Part shown: piece by piece, positions 54,925-63,570 of the stretch
Layout: every line of letters starts with the position of its first letter
How positions within the stretch are numbered: position 1 is the first letter of the stretch
Source: Catenulispora sp. EB89
GTDB lineage: Bacteria > Actinomycetota > Actinomycetes > Streptomycetales > Catenulisporaceae
Direction: 5' to 3'
Assembly: GCF_041261445.1 (NCBI RefSeq)
Contig: NZ_JBGCCU010000007.1
Location: forward strand, 124,001 to 188,000
DNA length: 64,000 nucleotides
Made by a program: the position numbers and the translations under genes
The notes under the pieces: model-generated
What the model was told of the DNA's origin: nothing
Database searches by the model: none
What the model saw: the letters and a program-made list of their open reading frames with translations, nothing else

Positions 54925-55944
54925 TCAGCGGGACCGCACGACCCCCGTCGAAGCGCGCACGATAAGCTCGGGCTCATAAAGGGTCTCGTCCGGAGGCCCC
55001 GCGTGCCCGCCGATCTGCGCCTTCAACGCGTCCACGGCCGCGGCGCCCATCGCCCGCACCGGCTGGCGCACCGTGGTCAGCGGCGGATCGGTGGCGATCA
55101 TGTAGGGCGAGTCGTCGAAGCCGACCACCGACAGATCCCCGGGAACGCTCAGGCCCTGCCGGTACGCGGCGCGCACGGCGCCGAGCGCCAGCGCGTCGCT
55201 GGCGCAGATCAGGGCCGTGGCCCCGGCCTCCAGCGGCCGGGCGGTCGCGGTACGGCCGTCCTCCATCGAGAATCCGGTGTGCGCGACCAATTCCCGCCAC
55301 GCGCCCGGTTCGCCGCCGGGGGCCGCGCGCCGTTCCCAGTCCGCGACGAAGGCGCCGAGCTTGCGGGCCGAGGGGATGTGGCCGCCGGGGCCCAGCAGCA
55401 TGCCGATCCGGGTGTGGCCCAGCGCCCGCAGGTGTTCCAGCGCCTGGTCCACCGCCGAGGCGTCGTCGACGGTGATCCGGCGGACGCCGTCGTTGGCGTC
55501 GGCCGGGTTGATCAGCACGACCGGGATGCCGCGCTCCTTCAGGGCGCGGCCGTGCTCGGGCCCGGCGTCGGCGTAGGAGGAGCCGATGAACACGATCCCG
55601 GCGACCTCGTGGTCCATCAGCAGTTTGATGTAGTTGGCCTCGGACACGCCGTCGGCGGTGCGGGTGCACAGCACCGGCATCAGGCCCTGCTTCACCAGAC
55701 CCGCCGAGACGGTCTCCACGAACGCCGGGAAGATCGGGTTCTGCAGGTCCGGCACGACCAGGCCGACCAGGCCGGCCCGGTGCCCGCGCAGCTTGGAGGG
55801 GCGCTCGTGTCCGAGCACGTCCAGGGCGGTCAGGACGCGTTCCCTGGTCTCCTGGGCTATGGACGGCTGGTCGTTGAGGACGCGGCGCACCGTGGCGAGA
55901 CTCACGCCAGCGAACGCGGCTACCTCGGTAAGCTTCGTGGCCAC
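54925..55944 (-). CDS. LacI-family regulator 1 of the glucan locus
   Basis: A 339-residue LacI/GalR regulator. The helix-turn-helix is LTEVAAFAGVSLATVRRVLN and the hinge contains RPSKLRGHRAG. The periplasmic-binding-protein-like sensor ends GFDDSPYMIATDPPLTTVRQP. It starts with GTG 55944. The second recognition helix has VRRVLN where VSRVLN is usual. It is a clear paralogue of the next gene. Its targets are probably the GH87 operon and/or the ABC operon. The palindrome TGACGA-AAA-TCGTCA lies 46 bases upstream. Confidence 0.92.
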   Translation of the reverse strand: MATKLTEVAAFAGVSLATVRRVLNDQPSIAQETRERVLTALDVLGHERPSKLRGHRAGLVGLVVPDLQNPIFPAFVETVSAGLVKQGLMPVLCTRTADGVSEANYIKLLMDHEVAGIVFIGSSYADAGPEHGRALKERGIPVVLINPADANDGVRRITVDDASAVDQALEHLRALGHTRIGMLLGPGGHIPSARKLGAFVADWERRAAPGGEPGAWRELVAHTGFSMEDGRTATARPLEAGATALICASDALALGAVRAAYRQGLSVPGDLSVVGFDDSPYMIATDPPLTTVRQPVRAMGAAAVDALKAQIGGHAGPPDETLYEPELIVRASTGVVRSR

Positions 55945-55989
55945 GGGCGTCAGCGTACAACCGATCTACGCAAGAAACGACGTGATCTT

Positions 55990-56004
55990 TGACGAAAATC
56001 GTCA
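55990..56004. promoter_or_regulatory. Palindrome before LacI regulator 1
   Basis: TGACGA-AAA-TCGTCA, perfect arms, overlapping the stop codon of LacI regulator 2 and 46 bases before the GTG of regulator 1. ACGCAAGA (55968-55975) lies between it and that start. Confidence 0.55.
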
Positions 56005-57048
56005 TCCGCTCCCGACGCGGGCTCCCCGGCCGCCGTCCCGGAGCGGCCCGGTCGACCCCCGCACCACGAGCTCCGGCTCGAACAGCAGCTCCTCCTCGCT
56101 CGCCGCCGCCCCCTCGACCTGGTTCAGCAGCAGCGTGACCGCGGCCCGGCCCATCGCCTCGATCGGCTGGCGCACTGTGGTCAGCGGCGGGTCGGTGCAG
56201 TTCATGAAACCGGAGTCGTCGAACCCGATCACCGAGACGTCGGCCGGCACGTCCATCCCGGCCCGGCGCACGGCCCGGATCGCGCCGAGGGCCAGGATGT
56301 CGCTGCCGCACACCAACCCGGTGACGCCCTCGGCCAGCAGGCGCGCGGCCGCCGCGCGGCCGGCCTCCATCGAGAACTGCGCGTGCGCGACCTCGACCGT
56401 CACAGTCCCCGACGACCGCGCCGCCTGGGCGTGCAAGGACGCGACGCGGCGCTGCGAGGGCACGTGGTCCTCCGGGCCGACGACCGCACCCAGCCGGGTG
56501 TGCCCCATCGAGACCAGGTGCCCGTAGGACTGCTCGGAGGCGACCTCGTCGTCGGTCGCCACGCAGGGGAAGCCGAGATGGCCGACGGCCGCGTTGAACA
56601 GCACCACCGGCACGCCGCGCTCCCGCAGCCGTTCGTAGTGCTCGTGCGGCGCGTCCGCCTCGGCGTAGTGCCCGCCGCAGAAGACGACGCCGGACACCTG
56701 CTGGTCCAGCAGCATGTCGACGTAGTAGGCCTCGGACAAGCCGCCGGTCGTGCGCGTGCACAGCACCGGCGTGAAGCCGCGCTGCGCGAGAGCGCCGCCG
56801 ACCACCTCGGCCAGCGCCGGGAAGATCGGGTTCTGGAGCTCCGGGAGCACCAGGCCGATCAGCCGCGCGCGCTCGCCGCGCAGCTGGGTGGGGCGCTCGT
56901 AGCCGAGCACGTCGAGGGCGGTCAGCACGGCTTCGCGGGTCGCCTCGGCCACGCCGGGCCGGTTGTTGAGAACCCGGCTCACGGTCGCCTCGCTCACGCC
57001 GACCTTCTTCGCGACTTCGGCAAGGCGGCGGGCTGGTGGGGGAGTCAT
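56002..57048 (-). CDS. LacI-family regulator 2 of the glucan locus
   Basis: A 348-residue LacI/GalR regulator with helix-turn-helix RLAEVAKKVGVSEATVSRVLN, hinge RPTQLRGERAR and a sugar-sensing domain ending GFDDSGFMNCTDPPLTTVRQP. ATG 57048 is the start that gives a normal N-terminus; the frame is open further up to 57150. There is no clear ribosome site, so it may be leaderless. An 18-base LacI-type palindrome lies 23 bases upstream, pointing to self-control. It is divergent from the ABC transporter operon. Confidence 0.92.
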   Translation of the reverse strand: MTPPPARRLAEVAKKVGVSEATVSRVLNNRPGVAEATREAVLTALDVLGYERPTQLRGERARLIGLVLPELQNPIFPALAEVVGGALAQRGFTPVLCTRTTGGLSEAYYVDMLLDQQVSGVVFCGGHYAEADAPHEHYERLRERGVPVVLFNAAVGHLGFPCVATDDEVASEQSYGHLVSMGHTRLGAVVGPEDHVPSQRRVASLHAQAARSSGTVTVEVAHAQFSMEAGRAAAARLLAEGVTGLVCGSDILALGAIRAVRRAGMDVPADVSVIGFDDSGFMNCTDPPLTTVRQPIEAMGRAAVTLLLNQVEGAAASEEELLFEPELVVRGSTGPLRDGGRGARVGSG

Positions 57049-57421
57049 GGTCGCAACGATACGACAGGTGCCCGCAAGGGTTTGCGGGAAGCCGTTCATT
57101 TTGTGAGCGCGGCAGTGCGATGGCGCACGCCGTCCACGGCCGGGCCGCATGATCTTTTTCGGGATCCCGGAACCGTCGCGCGGGATCCGGCGCGTTCCGT
57201 CAACCTGGCGCAGGTCGGGACTTCCGGGCGGTATGCACCGATTCGCCCATCAAGGCCGTGATGAAGTCGTGTCCTTGCGGGCTTTCATCGACATCTTGCG
57301 TTCATCTTTGACCGTCAGTACGGTGAGCCCCACTCGGCACCACATCGCAAGCGTTCGCCATCACATTCAGGTTTCCCACCGCGCATTCCCAAGCGCAGGT
57401 CCCCCTTATGGAAGGTGTTCG
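57049..57421. promoter_or_regulatory. Divergent control region of the sugar ABC operon
   Basis: 373 bases without a gene. Besides the palindrome at 57071 it holds TCTTGCGT (57294-57301) followed closely by TTGACC (57308-57313), a possible -35 box for the transporter operon. Confidence 0.5.
57071..57088. promoter_or_regulatory. LacI-type operator between regulator 2 and the ABC operon
   Basis: CCCGCAA-GGGT-TTGCGGG, perfect 7-base arms. A lone half-site TTGCGGG recurs at 57275-57281, nearer the transporter genes. Confidence 0.65.
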
Positions 57422-58816
57422 ATGATGAGTCCCGCCCGACGGCCCGCGGCGCGCCGGATAGCCGCCGCCGTCCTCGTCGCAGGCCTCGGCGTCTCCGCCG
57501 CGGCGTGCTCCAGCAGCAAGAGCTCGCAGAACGCCGCCGCCCCGGCCGGCGGCGACGGCCCGGTCACCATCTCGGTGGCCTGCGAGCCGCCGACCAGCCA
57601 GGCCAAGCAGCGCACCGAGTGGCTCCAGGACGTGGCGACGTTCGAGAAGGCCAACCCGAACGTCACGATCAAGGGCGTCGACACCTACCCGTGTGAGAAC
57701 ACCGCGACGTTCACCGCGCAGCTGAAGGCCGGCACCGAGCCGGACGTGTTCCACATGTACTTCACCGACCTGAACCAGGTCCTGGACGCCGGGCAGGCCG
57801 CGGACATCACGTCCTACGTCAACGACACCACGGTCCCCGGCTTCAGCGACATCGCGCCGTCGGCGATGGCCGCGGTCACCGCCGGCAAGACCGTCTACGG
57901 ACTGCCGACCGGCATCTACACCCAGGGCCTGATCATCAACCGGAAGCTGTTCCAGCAGGCCGGTCTCAACCCGGACCAGCCGCCGACGACGTGGGCCGAC
58001 GTGGAGAAGGACGCCAAGGCGATCACCGCGCTCGGCAACGGGATCTACGGCTACGGCGAGTACAGCGCGGGCAACAACGGCGGCTGGCACCTCTCCTCGG
58101 AGGTCGACGCCGACGGCGGCCAGATGGTCGGCGACGACGGCAAGGCGGCGTTCAACGGCCAGCCGGCCACCGACGTCCTCCAGGCGCTGCACCAGATGCG
58201 CTTCGTCGACGACTCGATGAGCCCGACGCAGCAGCTGAAGTGGGGCGACCTGCAGAAGCAGATGGGCGCCGGCAAGCTCGGCATGTACATCGCCGCCCCC
58301 GACGACATCTACAACGTGATCGTCCCGCAGGACGGCGGCAACGTCGACGACTTCGGCGTCGGCCCGCTGCCGAGCACCAGCGGCACCCCGGCCGGCTCGC
58401 TGTCCGGCGGCGACGCGCTGGTGTTCAACAAGCACGACACCCCGGCGCAGATCCGCGCGGGCGTCAAGTGGATCGCCTTCTCCATGCTGACGCCGGGCCA
58501 GGGCCAGTTCAACTACGCGCGCACCAAGGCCGACGGCCTGCCGGTCGGCTTCCCCGAGCCGCTGGACTGGGTCGGCGCCACCTCGGCGAAGAACGAGCAG
58601 CTGAAGGCGGCGAGCCAGACCGTCGACACGGCGCACTTCAAGACGTTCGTGGACGCGCACGAGAAGGGCATGGGGGAGCCCGCCGACGCGCAGGCCGTCT
58701 ACAAGACCCTCGACGCCACGATGCTCAGTGTGCTGCAGGATCCGAACGCCAACATCGCCGCCTTGTTGAAGACCGCTGAGACACAGGTGAACACACTGCT
58801 CGCGAACGCGAGCTAG
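57422..58816 (+). CDS. ABC transporter sugar-binding lipoprotein
   Basis: A 464-residue extracellular binding protein (family 1 type). The lipoprotein signal has its lipobox at SAAAC (about residue 28). The domains carry VTISVACEPP, the TFTAQLKAGTEPDVFHMYF segment, VYGLPTGIYTQGLIINRKLF and WIAFSMLTPGQGQFNYA. It captures oligosaccharides for the two permeases encoded next. GGAAGG lies 6 bases before ATG 57422. First gene of the operon SBP-permease-permease-GH13. Confidence 0.93.
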   Translation: MMSPARRPAARRIAAAVLVAGLGVSAAACSSSKSSQNAAAPAGGDGPVTISVACEPPTSQAKQRTEWLQDVATFEKANPNVTIKGVDTYPCENTATFTAQLKAGTEPDVFHMYFTDLNQVLDAGQAADITSYVNDTTVPGFSDIAPSAMAAVTAGKTVYGLPTGIYTQGLIINRKLFQQAGLNPDQPPTTWADVEKDAKAITALGNGIYGYGEYSAGNNGGWHLSSEVDADGGQMVGDDGKAAFNGQPATDVLQALHQMRFVDDSMSPTQQLKWGDLQKQMGAGKLGMYIAAPDDIYNVIVPQDGGNVDDFGVGPLPSTSGTPAGSLSGGDALVFNKHDTPAQIRAGVKWIAFSMLTPGQGQFNYARTKADGLPVGFPEPLDWVGATSAKNEQLKAASQTVDTAHFKTFVDAHEKGMGEPADAQAVYKTLDATMLSVLQDPNANIAALLKTAETQVNTLLANAS

Positions 58817-58850
58817 CCCGACACGACAGCGAGCCGATCAGGGAGCGGTG

Positions 58851-59915
58851 ATGGCCGAGCAAGTCCTCAGCAGGCCGGGACGGCGCAGTCCGGGACGGGC
58901 CGACGGCAAACGGGGCTGGGGCCCCGGCCTGGGACGGAGCGAGGGCCCGAGCGGGGGCCCGAGCAGAGGTCCGAGCGGGAGTTCGGGCCGGGTCCCCGAC
59001 GGCGGGCCGGGCGGCAGGTTCCTCAGGGTCCTGCGCCGCCAGCTCGGCGCCCACGGCTTCCTGATCGGCGCGGTGCTGTGCTTCGCGATGTTCTCGTGGT
59101 ACCCGATGATCCGCGAGATCGTCATGAGCTTCCAGCAGACGCACCGGAACAAGATCACCCGCCAGCCCGAGACCACCTGGGCCGGCTTCCAGAACTACAC
59201 GCGGATCATCCACGACCCGACCTTCGCGCAGGCCTGGAAGAACACGATCGAGTTCAGCCTGCTGGCGTTGCTGATCGGCTTCGCGGTCCCGTTCCTCACC
59301 GCGATTATCCTCAACGAACTCCGGCACGCGCGCGGGTATCTCAGGATCCTGGTGTACCTGCCGGTGATGCTGCCGCCGGCCTCGGCGCTGCTGTTGTTCC
59401 AGTACTTCTACGACCCGAACTACGGCCTGTTCGACCACCTGCTGCGGATGCTGCACCTGCCGACGTCGCAGTTCGTCCAGTCCTCCGGCAGCGCGCTGGT
59501 CTCCGTCACCGTCGCCTCGACCTGGATGAACATGGGCGGCACGACACTCATCTACCTGGCGGCCCTGCAGAACATCCCCGGCGAGCTCTACGAGGCCGCC
59601 GAACTGGACGGCGCCGGCATCCTCGGCCGGGTCCGGCACGTCACGATCCCGCAGACCCGGCTGATCCTGTCGATGATGCTGATGCTCCAGATCGTGGGCA
59701 CCATGCAGCTGTTCATCGAACCGTTCATCCTCACCAACGGCGGGGCCGGACCGGGGAACTCGACCGTGTCCGTGGTGAACCTGATCTACCAGTACGCCTT
59801 CAACCTGTCCGGATCCAGCAACTACAACAGCGCCTCGGCACTCGGCGTCCTGCTGATGCTCGTGCTCGGCGTCTTCTCCGCCGGGTACCTGTGGCTCAGC
59901 CGGGACCGGGACTAG
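58851..59915 (+). CDS. Sugar ABC transporter permease (MalF/UgpA type)
   Basis: A 354-residue membrane protein. A Gly/Arg/Ser-rich cytoplasmic N-terminus (GPSGGPSRGPSGSSG) precedes six membrane segments, with the EAA loop EAAELDGAGILGRVRHVTIP for ATPase contact. ATG 58851 is spaced 5 bases from AGGGAG; GTG 58848 is too close. No ATPase gene is present, so a shared MsiK-type ATPase encoded elsewhere probably drives it. Confidence 0.93.
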   Translation: MAEQVLSRPGRRSPGRADGKRGWGPGLGRSEGPSGGPSRGPSGSSGRVPDGGPGGRFLRVLRRQLGAHGFLIGAVLCFAMFSWYPMIREIVMSFQQTHRNKITRQPETTWAGFQNYTRIIHDPTFAQAWKNTIEFSLLALLIGFAVPFLTAIILNELRHARGYLRILVYLPVMLPPASALLLFQYFYDPNYGLFDHLLRMLHLPTSQFVQSSGSALVSVTVASTWMNMGGTTLIYLAALQNIPGELYEAAELDGAGILGRVRHVTIPQTRLILSMMLMLQIVGTMQLFIEPFILTNGGAGPGNSTVSVVNLIYQYAFNLSGSSNYNSASALGVLLMLVLGVFSAGYLWLSRDRD

Positions 59916-59933
59916 GACCAGGGAGCGAGAACC

Positions 59934-60815
59934 ATGTCGACCAGAACCCTCGTCTCGACGACCGCCCTGAACCGCCGCCGGGGCCGCATCGCCTACCGGT
60001 GCACGGCCACGACCGTGATCGTCGCGTTCACACTGATCTTCATCGGCCCGTTGTACTTCCTGTTCACCGACGGACTGAAGTCGACGCACGAGTCCGTGCA
60101 GGTCCCGCCGACGCTCTACCCGCACTCGATCCACCCCGGCACGTACGCCGACGCCTGGACCGTCGGCGGCGTCGGCCGCCTGCTCGTCAACACCCTGTAT
60201 TACGCGTTCGGCGCGCTGGCGTTCCAGCTCGTGTTCGACGTCGCCGCCGCCTACGCGCTGTCCAAGCTGCGGCCGGTGTTCGGCAACGCGCTGTTCGGCC
60301 TGATGCTCGCGACGCTGATGGTGCCGGCGACGGTGCTGGTGGTCCCGCAGTACATCACGGTGTCGGACCTGCCGATCCTGCACGTGAACCTGGTCGGCAC
60401 GCCGGAGGCGATCTGGCTGCCGGCGGTCGCGAACGGCTTCAGCATCTTCCTGCTCAAGCGGTTCTTCGACTCCATCCCCGGCGACCTGATGGCCGCCGCC
60501 GCGATCGACGGCGCCGGGCGGATGCGCACGCTGTGGTCCGTCGTCCTGCCGATGTCGCGGCCGATCCTCGGCGTCGTGTCGATCTTCGCGGTCACGGCGG
60601 TGTGGAAGGACTATCTGTGGCCGCTGCTCGTCGAGGGCGGCTACAGCCCGACCCGGGAGACCCTGAACGTCGGCATCACGCAGGCCGCTTCGACGTCGCC
60701 GCAGAACGTCGTCATCGCGGCCGCCGCGATCGCGGCCATCCCGCCGCTGATCTTCTTCCTGATCTTCCAACGCAACATCATGTCCGGTCTGACCGCCGGG
60801 AGTCTTAAGGGCTGA
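59934..60815 (+). CDS. Sugar ABC transporter permease (MalG/UgpE type)
   Basis: A 293-residue protein with six membrane segments and the EAA loop AAAIDGAGRMRTLWSVVLP. It pairs with the permease encoded 18 bases upstream. AGGGAG precedes ATG 59934. C-terminal QRNIMSGLTAGSLKG is typical of the MalG type. Confidence 0.94.
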   Translation: MSTRTLVSTTALNRRRGRIAYRCTATTVIVAFTLIFIGPLYFLFTDGLKSTHESVQVPPTLYPHSIHPGTYADAWTVGGVGRLLVNTLYYAFGALAFQLVFDVAAAYALSKLRPVFGNALFGLMLATLMVPATVLVVPQYITVSDLPILHVNLVGTPEAIWLPAVANGFSIFLLKRFFDSIPGDLMAAAAIDGAGRMRTLWSVVLPMSRPILGVVSIFAVTAVWKDYLWPLLVEGGYSPTRETLNVGITQAASTSPQNVVIAAAAIAAIPPLIFFLIFQRNIMSGLTAGSLKG

Positions 60816-60913
60816 GCGCCCGAGTACCGCCGACGGACCGCGCGCAAGCGCCGTCCGTATGGCACCGCCATGTCTGAACCCGAACCGTACGCACCAGAAA
60901 GCGGGTCCCTTTC

Positions 60914-62620
60914 GTGACGACCGTTCAAGAGAACATGCTGCCCATGGCCGGCGCCGAGGCCGTTGTCGAGACCGCCTCCGGCTCCGAGACACCGGCCCGC
61001 ACCGACGCGTGGTGGCGGGGAGCGGCGATCTACCAGGTCTACACGCGCAGCTTCGCCGACTCGAACGGCGACGGCGTCGGCGACCTGCCAGGCGTCCGCG
61101 CGAAGCTGCCCTATCTCGCGGCGCTGGGCATCGACGCGCTGTGGTTCAACCCCTGGTATCCCTCGCCGATGGCGGACGCCGGCTACGACATCGCCGACTA
61201 CCGCGACATCGAGCCGTCGTTCGGCACCCTGGCGGACGCGGACCTGCTGATCGCCGAGGCGCACGACCACGGCATCAGGATCATCATCGACATCGTGCCG
61301 AACCACTGCTCGGACCGGCACCCCTGGTTTCTCGCGGCCCTGACGTCCGAACCGGGCTCGGCGGAGCGCTCCCGCTTCTGGTTCCGTCCCGGCCGCGGCG
61401 CGGACGGCGCGCTGCCGCCGAACGACTGGCAGTCGATCTTCGGCGGCCCGGCGTGGACGCGCGTCGCGGCCGCCGACGGGACCCCGGGGGAGTGGTACCT
61501 GCACCTGTTCGCCCCCGAGCAGCCGGACCTGAACTGGACGTCCCAGGACGTCCGGACGGAGTTCGAGGACGTCCTGCGCTTCTGGTTCGACCGCGGCGCG
61601 GACGGGATCCGGATCGACTCGGCGGCCCTGGTGACCAAGGACCCCGACCTGCCGGACCTGGCGTCGCACCCTTCTCCGCACCCGTACGAGGACCGCGACG
61701 ACGTGCACGAGATCTACCGCGCCTGGCGCGCCGTCGCCGAATCCTACGGCGGCGACCGCGCCCTGATCGGCGAGCTGTGGATCCCGGACGCCGAGCGCTT
61801 CACGCGCTACTTCCGGCCCGACGAACTGCACAGCGCGTTCAACTTCCCGTACCTGTGCAGCGCGTGGGACCCGGCGCGCCTGCGCTCGGTCATCGACGAG
61901 ACCCTCGCCATCCACGCCCCGGTCGACGCCCCGGCGACCTGGGTCCTGTCGAACCACGACGTGGACCGGCACGTCTCCCGCTACGGCCGCGCGGACACCT
62001 CGTTCGGCCTGGACCGGCGCGAACACGGCCGCCCGGTGGACCTGGAGCTCGGCACGCGCCGGGCCCGGGCCGCGGCGCTGCTGACGTTCGCGCTGCCCGG
62101 CGCGGTGTACGTCTACCAGGGCGACGAACTGGGCCTGTGGGAGGTCGAGGACATCCCGGCCGAGCTGCGCCAGGACCCGATCTGGCGCCGCACCGGCGGC
62201 GCGGACCCGGGGCGCGACGGCTGCCGCGTGCCGCTGCCCTGGTCGGGCGCGCAGCCGCCGTTCGGCTTCTCGCCGGACGACGCGCCGGCGAGTCCGTGGC
62301 TGCCGCAACCGGCGCTCTGGTCGGACCTGACGGTCGAGGCCGAGAGCGGCGACCCGGGCTCGATGCTTGAGCTGTACCGCGCCGCGCTGCGGATCCGGCG
62401 GCGCGAGCCGGGATTGGGGGACGGCGGCCTGACGTGGATGGAGAGCGGGGAATCAGTGCTCGACTTCGTGCGGGACGGCCGGTTCCGGTGCGTGGCGAAC
62501 CTGTCGTCGGATGCTGTTGTGCTGCCGGTGCATGACGAGGTGCTGTTGCAGAGCACTGATCTGGTCGATGGGCTGCTGCCGGCTGATGCGACGGTGTGGC
62601 TGCGGGTCACCCCGTCCTGA
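60914..62620 (+). CDS. GH13 alpha-glucosidase (oligo-1,6-glucosidase/AglA type)
   Basis: A 568-residue cytoplasmic enzyme without a signal peptide. The GH13 regions are IYQVYTRSFADSNGDGVGDL, DIVPNH, GIRIDSA with nucleophile Asp235, GELW with acid/base Glu287, and NHDVDR with Asp349. The QGDELGL and beta-sandwich end follow. It would split imported alpha-glucosides to glucose. It is last in the sugar importer operon, so it should process the oligosaccharides released by the GH87 enzymes. GTG 60914 has a weak ribosome site. Its end overlaps the convergent LysR gene by 14 bases. Confidence 0.93.
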   Translation: MTTVQENMLPMAGAEAVVETASGSETPARTDAWWRGAAIYQVYTRSFADSNGDGVGDLPGVRAKLPYLAALGIDALWFNPWYPSPMADAGYDIADYRDIEPSFGTLADADLLIAEAHDHGIRIIIDIVPNHCSDRHPWFLAALTSEPGSAERSRFWFRPGRGADGALPPNDWQSIFGGPAWTRVAAADGTPGEWYLHLFAPEQPDLNWTSQDVRTEFEDVLRFWFDRGADGIRIDSAALVTKDPDLPDLASHPSPHPYEDRDDVHEIYRAWRAVAESYGGDRALIGELWIPDAERFTRYFRPDELHSAFNFPYLCSAWDPARLRSVIDETLAIHAPVDAPATWVLSNHDVDRHVSRYGRADTSFGLDRREHGRPVDLELGTRRARAAALLTFALPGAVYVYQGDELGLWEVEDIPAELRQDPIWRRTGGADPGRDGCRVPLPWSGAQPPFGFSPDDAPASPWLPQPALWSDLTVEAESGDPGSMLELYRAALRIRRREPGLGDGGLTWMESGESVLDFVRDGRFRCVANLSSDAVVLPVHDEVLLQSTDLVDGLLPADATVWLRVTPS

Positions 62621-63509
62621 CCGTCGTCGCGATCAGTTCACGGAGCCAGCGCTGGGCCTGGTCGTCGTCGAGGCGGGGGTGCCAGGACATGGCGTAGGTC
62701 ATCGGGCCGATCGCTTCCGGTGCCGGGATGACGGTGGTCGTCCCGGGCACCGCGTGCTGGATCGCAAAGCTCTGAGGGAGCGTCGCGACCAGCCGGGTTC
62801 CCGGTACCGCCGCGGCGGCCGCCGTGTGGTAGGGCACTGTCACGGCGGCGCGCCGGGGGCGGCCGAGCGCTTCGAGGCTGCGGTCGACGTGGCCTTGGCG
62901 GCCGTCGGTGACGTCGACGACGATGTGGGTGCAGTCGAGGTAGTCCGCCAGCGACACGGTCTTCGAGCGGGCCAGAGGGTGGTCGGTCGCGACCAGGCAG
63001 GCGTAGCCCTCTTCGAAGAGCGGCCGGGAGCGCAGCGGGGGCGGTGCGGTTCCGCCGTGGACCAGCAGGTCGACCATGCCGTGCTCGGCGTCGGTGAACA
63101 CGGTGTGGTGCCAGCGGGAGAAGAGGACGGTCGATCCGGGAGACTGGGCAAAGACCTGCGCGAGCAGCGCGCCGCTGAGGACGGAGACGGTGTAGTCGGT
63201 GCCGGCGAGCCGGAATGCGCGCGCGGCGGCGGCCGGGTCGAACTCCTCGCCGGTGAAGACGTGTTCCAGGCGGGGGAGTGCGAGCTGGAGTTCGGCCGCG
63301 ATGCGTTCGGCACGTGGTGTGAGCTGATATCCGCCCGGGCCGCGGACCAGGAGTTCGTCGCCGAGGGTGGCGCGTAGCCGCTGGAGTGCGCGGCTCATGG
63401 TGGGCTGGCTCATGTGCAGGCGGTCGGCGGCGCGGGAGACGTGTCGCTCCTCGAGGAGCGCGTTGAGCGGCGCGAGGAGGTTCAGGTCGACGGACTCTAT
63501 GCGTGGCAC
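62607..63509 (-). CDS. LysR-family transcriptional regulator
   Basis: A 300-residue LysR regulator of the NodD/LinR-like branch. The helix-turn-helix is LLEERHVSRAADRLHMSQPTMSRALQRLR and the effector domain begins FRLAGTDYTVSVLS. GTG 63509 is used, and its first bases lie inside a palindrome, so it may be leaderless or start slightly later. It is divergent from an HSL-type hydrolase gene, its likely target. Confidence 0.9.
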   Translation of the reverse strand: MPRIESVDLNLLAPLNALLEERHVSRAADRLHMSQPTMSRALQRLRATLGDELLVRGPGGYQLTPRAERIAAELQLALPRLEHVFTGEEFDPAAAARAFRLAGTDYTVSVLSGALLAQVFAQSPGSTVLFSRWHHTVFTDAEHGMVDLLVHGGTAPPPLRSRPLFEEGYACLVATDHPLARSKTVSLADYLDCTHIVVDVTDGRQGHVDRSLEALGRPRRAAVTVPYHTAAAAAVPGTRLVATLPQSFAIQHAVPGTTTVIPAPEAIGPMTYAMSWHPRLDDDQAQRWLRELIATTVRTG

Positions 63510-63524
63510 GCATACAGGGTATGC
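63498..63524. promoter_or_regulatory. Two overlapping palindromes at the LysR start
   Basis: TATGCGTG-G-CACGCATA (63498-63514) and GCATAC-AGG-GTATGC (63510-63524), both perfect, sharing GCATA. They are likely LysR sites controlling itself and the divergent hydrolase. Confidence 0.6.
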
Positions 63525-63570
63525 AGGATATGGTATTGTCGCATAGTGGGTCCGAAATCATTCTGGACAC

